Below, piece after piece: positions 6,141 to 8,061 of a stretch of 8,061 nucleotides of DNA (within the stretch, counting starts at the first letter, position 1; every line of letters starts with the position of its first letter). The position numbers were made by a program, and so were the translations under genes. The DNA comes from Desulfomicrobiaceae bacterium (GTDB lineage: Bacteria > Desulfobacterota > Desulfovibrionia > Desulfovibrionales > Desulfomicrobiaceae): contig DPEO01000131.1 in the NCBI GenBank assembly GCA_003530935.1, positions 1-8,061 of the forward strand, in the 5' to 3' direction. Below the pieces are notes generated by a model that was not told the origin of the DNA, did no database searches, and saw nothing but the letters and a program-made list of their open reading frames with translations.

Positions 6141-6167
6141 CATCGGCAAAAGGATTTTCGCCTGATG
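6141..6167. other. Imperfect stem-loop in the gene-free stretch after the coiled-coil gene
   Basis: CATC-GGC-AAAA pairs with TTTT-C-GCC-T-GATG around a GGA loop, with two single-base bulges. No T run follows on either strand, so it is a weak candidate for ending the converging transcripts. Confidence 0.35.
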
Positions 6168-6185
6168 CTGTTGGCAATCGCGCAA

Positions 6186-6211
6186 CGCTGCAGGCAAAGA
6201 GCCTGGCAGCG
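6186..6211. other. Stem-loop just past the tgt stop
   Basis: CGCTGCAGGC (6186-6195) pairs with GCCTG-G-CAGCG (6201-6211) around loop AAAGA, with one bulged G. It lies 14 nt downstream of the tgt stop on the minus strand. There is no T tract on either side, so it is not a standard intrinsic terminator; it may stabilise the tgt mRNA 3' end. Confidence 0.45.
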
Positions 6212-6224
6212 CAGCACGCTGTGA

Positions 6225-7328
6225 TTAGCGGTCGTAGAGGGCTTCGATTTCCGCTTGGAGCTGGGCGAAGGTCCCGGTTTCGATGGCGGTGCGCACCCGT
6301 TCCATGAGTCCCAGAAAATAGGCCAGGTTGTGGATGGTGTTGAGCCGGTAGGCGAGCAACTCCTGGGTGACGTAGAGGTGCCGCAGGTAGGCCCGGCTGA
6401 AGGTGCGGCAGGTGAAGCACGAGCAGGCGGGGTCCAGGGGCGAGTCGTCCTCGGCGTACTCGGCGCGCTTGATGGTGATGCGGCCAAGGCTCGTAAAGAG
6501 GGTGCCGTTGCGGGCGTTGCGGGTGGGGAGCACGCAGTCGAACATGTCGATGCCCGACGCCACGCCGCGCACCAAGTCCAGGGGCGTGCCCACGCCCATG
6601 AGGTAGCGTGGTTTGTCTGCGGGAAGCTCCGGGCCTATGGCCTCGAGGATTTCGAGCATCTCTTCTTTGGACTCCCCGACGCTGAGCCCCCCCAGGGCGT
6701 AGCCGTCGAAGGGGATGTCTGTGATCTGCATGAGGCTTTCTCGGCGCAGATCGAGAAAGAACCCGCCTTGCACGATGCCAAAGAGGAGCTGGGGGCTCTC
6801 TGCGGGGTGTGCTTCCCGGCAGCGCTTGGCCCAGCGGGTGGTGAGGGCCAGGGAGCGTTGGGTGTATTCGCGGTCCGCGCCGTAGGGCACACACTCGTCG
6901 AGGACCATCATGATGTCCGAGCCCAGGTTGGTCTGAATTTCGATGACCTTTTCCGGGGTGAAGAGGTGGCGTGAGCCATCGATGTGCGAGGCAAAAAGCA
7001 CCCCTTCTTCGCTGATGCGCCTAAGCCCCGCCAGGCTGAAGACCTGGAACCCACCGGAATCGGTGAGGATGGGGCGCTCCCAGCTCATGAAGCGGTGCAG
7101 CCCGCCACGGCGGGCGATCAGGGCGTCGCCAGGGCGCAGGTAGAGGTGGTAGGTGTTGCCGAGAATGATCTGCGCGCCCACGTCACGCAGGTCTTGGGAA
7201 CAGACTGCCTTGACCGTACCGCGGGTGCCTACGGGCATGAAGATGGGGGTTTGGATCTGGCCATGGGCCGTGGTCAGTTCTCCCCGTCGGGCCTGACCGT
7301 CGGTGGTAATGAGAGAAAAACAGCTCAC
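6225..7328 (-). CDS. tgt: tRNA-guanine transglycosylase
   Basis: Exchanges G34 for the queuosine precursor preQ1 in the anticodon of tRNA-Asp, -Asn, -His and -Tyr. The protein has 367 residues (E. coli about 375), and key residues fall at E. coli numbers: the substrate-site Asp90 in DSGGFQVF, GIVQGG at 184-189, GGLSVGE at 213-219, the nucleophile D264 in MFDCVLPTRNARNG, and zinc ligands C302, C304, C307 and H333. The start is GTG at 7328, which overlaps the nth stop by 4 nt (GTGA) and has GGAG 7 nt upstream. Longer in-frame extension runs through nth and is not real. It forms a two-gene operon with nth. Its natural 3' end appears to have been replaced: a decayed copy of the same 100 bp lies 1 kb further on, and no T-tract terminator follows the present stop. 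The tRNA-His at 2868 is a likely substrate. Confidence 0.97.
   Translation of the reverse strand: MSCFSLITTDGQARRGELTTAHGQIQTPIFMPVGTRGTVKAVCSQDLRDVGAQIILGNTYHLYLRPGDALIARRGGLHRFMSWERPILTDSGGFQVFSLAGLRRISEEGVLFASHIDGSRHLFTPEKVIEIQTNLGSDIMMVLDECVPYGADREYTQRSLALTTRWAKRCREAHPAESPQLLFGIVQGGFFLDLRRESLMQITDIPFDGYALGGLSVGESKEEMLEILEAIGPELPADKPRYLMGVGTPLDLVRGVASGIDMFDCVLPTRNARNGTLFTSLGRITIKRAEYAEDDSPLDPACSCFTCRTFSRAYLRHLYVTQELLAYRLNTIHNLAYFLGLMERVRTAIETGTFAQLQAEIEALYDR
6227..6328. repeat. Intact partner of the duplicated tgt 3' end
   Basis: Direct repeat of 5219-5318, offset by about 1008 bp. This copy is part of the working tgt reading frame (residues about 334-367). The segment between the two copies carries the coiled-coil gene. 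Confidence 0.8.
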
Positions 7329-7960
7329 TGGGAAACTCCGTTGCGCGGGCAGATGTCGGCAAGCGGGCAGGAGGTGCAGCGGGGCGAGCGCGCCGAGCAG
7401 ACCTCGCGGCCGAAAAGCACGAGATAGTGGTTGAGATCGCCCCATGCGTGGCGGGGAAAGAGCTCCATGAGGTCGCGTTCGATGCGGTTCGGTTGGGTGG
7501 CCGTGGTGAGGCCTAGGCGGAAGCTCACGCGCTTGACATGGGTGTCCACGGCGATACCCTCGTGAATTCCGAAGGCGTTGGAGAGAACGATATTGGCGGT
7601 CTTGCGGGCCACTCCTGGTAGAGTGAGCAGCTCGGCCATGGTTTTGGGGACCTCGCCGCCAAAGCGTTCCTGGAGGACGCGCGCCGTGGCCTGCAGGTGT
7701 TTGGCCTTGGCGCGGAAAAATCCGGTGGAATGGATGACCTCTTCGATGTCCGCGAGCTCGGCCTGGGCAAGGTGCTCGGGTGAGGGCCAGCGGGCGAAGA
7801 GTTTTGGGGTAACCTGGTTCACTTGGGCATCGGTGGTCTGGGCAGAAAGCATGGTGGCCACCAGGAGTTCCCAAGGGGTGGACCAGGTGAGTTGGGTGCG
7901 CGGCGCCGGGTAGCGGGCGCACAAACGTTCGAGCACAGGGGAGGCGTAGTGGCTGCGCAT
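7325..7960 (-). CDS. nth: Endonuclease III (DNA glycosylase/AP lyase)
   Basis: Removes oxidised pyrimidines from DNA and nicks the abasic site, in base excision repair. The protein has 211 residues, matching E. coli Nth. The helix-hairpin-helix LPGVARKTAN holds the catalytic Lys120, and the second catalytic residue is Asp139 in VDTH (E. coli K120 and D138). The [4Fe-4S] cluster cysteines have the exact Nth spacing: C188-X6-C195-X2-C198-X5-C204. LLSAQ-type motif MLSAQTTDAQVN is present at 37-48. ATG 7960 gives the family N-terminus, but no clear SD precedes it. Its first codons overlap the start of the diverging cutA, so the nth promoter, if local, must lie inside cutA. It overlaps tgt downstream by 4 nt. 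Confidence 0.96.
   Translation of the reverse strand: MRSHYASPVLERLCARYPAPRTQLTWSTPWELLVATMLSAQTTDAQVNQVTPKLFARWPSPEHLAQAELADIEEVIHSTGFFRAKAKHLQATARVLQERFGGEVPKTMAELLTLPGVARKTANIVLSNAFGIHEGIAVDTHVKRVSFRLGLTTATQPNRIERDLMELFPRHAWGDLNHYLVLFGREVCSARSPRCTSCPLADICPRNGVSQ
7938..7944 (+). promoter_or_regulatory. Shine-Dalgarno site of cutA
   Basis: GGGGAGG lies 4 nt before GTG 7949. It favours that start over GTG 7961 or ATG 7964, which would be 16-19 nt away. It falls inside the nth coding sequence on the other strand. Confidence 0.55.
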
Positions 7961-8061
7961 GTGATGCTCTATGTCACGGTTCCGGATGAGAATACGGCCA
8001 AGGCCGTGGGCCAGGTACTCTTGGAAAACAGGGAGGCGGCGTGTGTCAATATCCTGCCGGG
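7949..8061 (+). CDS. cutA: CutA-like divalent-cation tolerance protein, 5' part
   Basis: The first 37 residues of a gene that leaves the window. VMLYVTVPDENTAKAVGQVL followed by REAACVNILPG is the characteristic opening of CutA1: beta strand, PDE, helix, then AACVNILPG. The family forms small ferredoxin-like trimers linked to copper and other metal tolerance; the biochemical role is debated. GTG 7949 is favoured by the SD at 7938-7944; ATG 7964 is the alternative and would remove five residues. It diverges from nth with overlapping 5' ends (12 bp), and any promoter must be inside nth. The full length cannot be judged. Confidence 0.9.
   Translation, partial: MAAHVMLYVTVPDENTAKAVGQVLLENREAACVNILP

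Noticed and set aside
5401..6894. Minus-strand open frame spanning the coiled-coil gene and part of tgt
   Set aside because: It is antisense to a clear repeat-coding frame and out of frame with the confirmed Tgt motifs.
7329..7922. N-terminal extension of Tgt
   Set aside because: It reads nth in the wrong frame. GTG 7328 with GGAG upstream yields the family length and residue numbering.
7961..7977. CRP-like palindrome (GTGA ... TCAC)
   Set aside because: The half-sites are 9 bp apart rather than 6, the inner bases do not match, and the sequence is explained by cutA codons.

Overview
This 8 kb window is high-GC bacterial chromosome. The gene styles and the mix of housekeeping genes with a Cache-type hybrid kinase suggest a deltaproteobacterium of the Desulfovibrionales type. 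That placement is inferred from protein flavour and base composition, not from a database search. No CRISPR array, IS transposase or rRNA is visible.

Layout, left to right. (1) Positions 1-2726, plus strand: the end of a periplasmic solute-binding protein overlaps by 4 nt the start of an 846-residue membrane hybrid histidine kinase (Cache sensor, HAMP, PAS, HisKA, HATPase, receiver). (2) Positions 2806-2985: a tRNA-His gene with an encoded G-1 and CCA, ending in a clear intrinsic terminator. (3) Positions 3005-5185, plus strand: a VOC-fold protein and murA lie 7 nt apart, followed by a 67-residue protein I do not recognise and a strong, nearly symmetric terminator. (4) Positions 5186-6224: an accessory patch with a decayed copy of the 3' end of tgt, then a coiled-coil, tail-anchored protein with strikingly regular internal repeats, then a gene-free stretch with stem-loops. 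(5) Positions 6225-7960, minus strand: nth followed by tgt as an overlapping pair. (6) From 7949, plus strand: the start of cutA, diverging from nth with overlapping 5' ends.

How the genes relate. The first pair looks like a sensing module in which a binding protein and a kinase are co-translated. murA supplies the first committed step of peptidoglycan synthesis. nth and tgt are a DNA-repair and tRNA-modification pair with the usual catalytic and metal-binding residues intact. The tRNA-His gene and Tgt are functionally linked, because Tgt inserts the queuosine precursor at G34 of GUN-anticodon tRNAs, and tRNA-His (GUG) is one of its four substrates.

The most unusual part is 5219-6328. Two roughly 100-bp direct copies of the tgt 3' end, about 80% identical by eye, flank the coiled-coil gene. 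The inner copy is the working end of tgt and the outer one is decayed. This is what would remain if a small element had inserted at the 3' end of tgt and displaced the old end. The carried gene contains a 1-2-3 ladder of a KRFEQVD heptad, with a recent 96-bp tandem duplication visible in the DNA.
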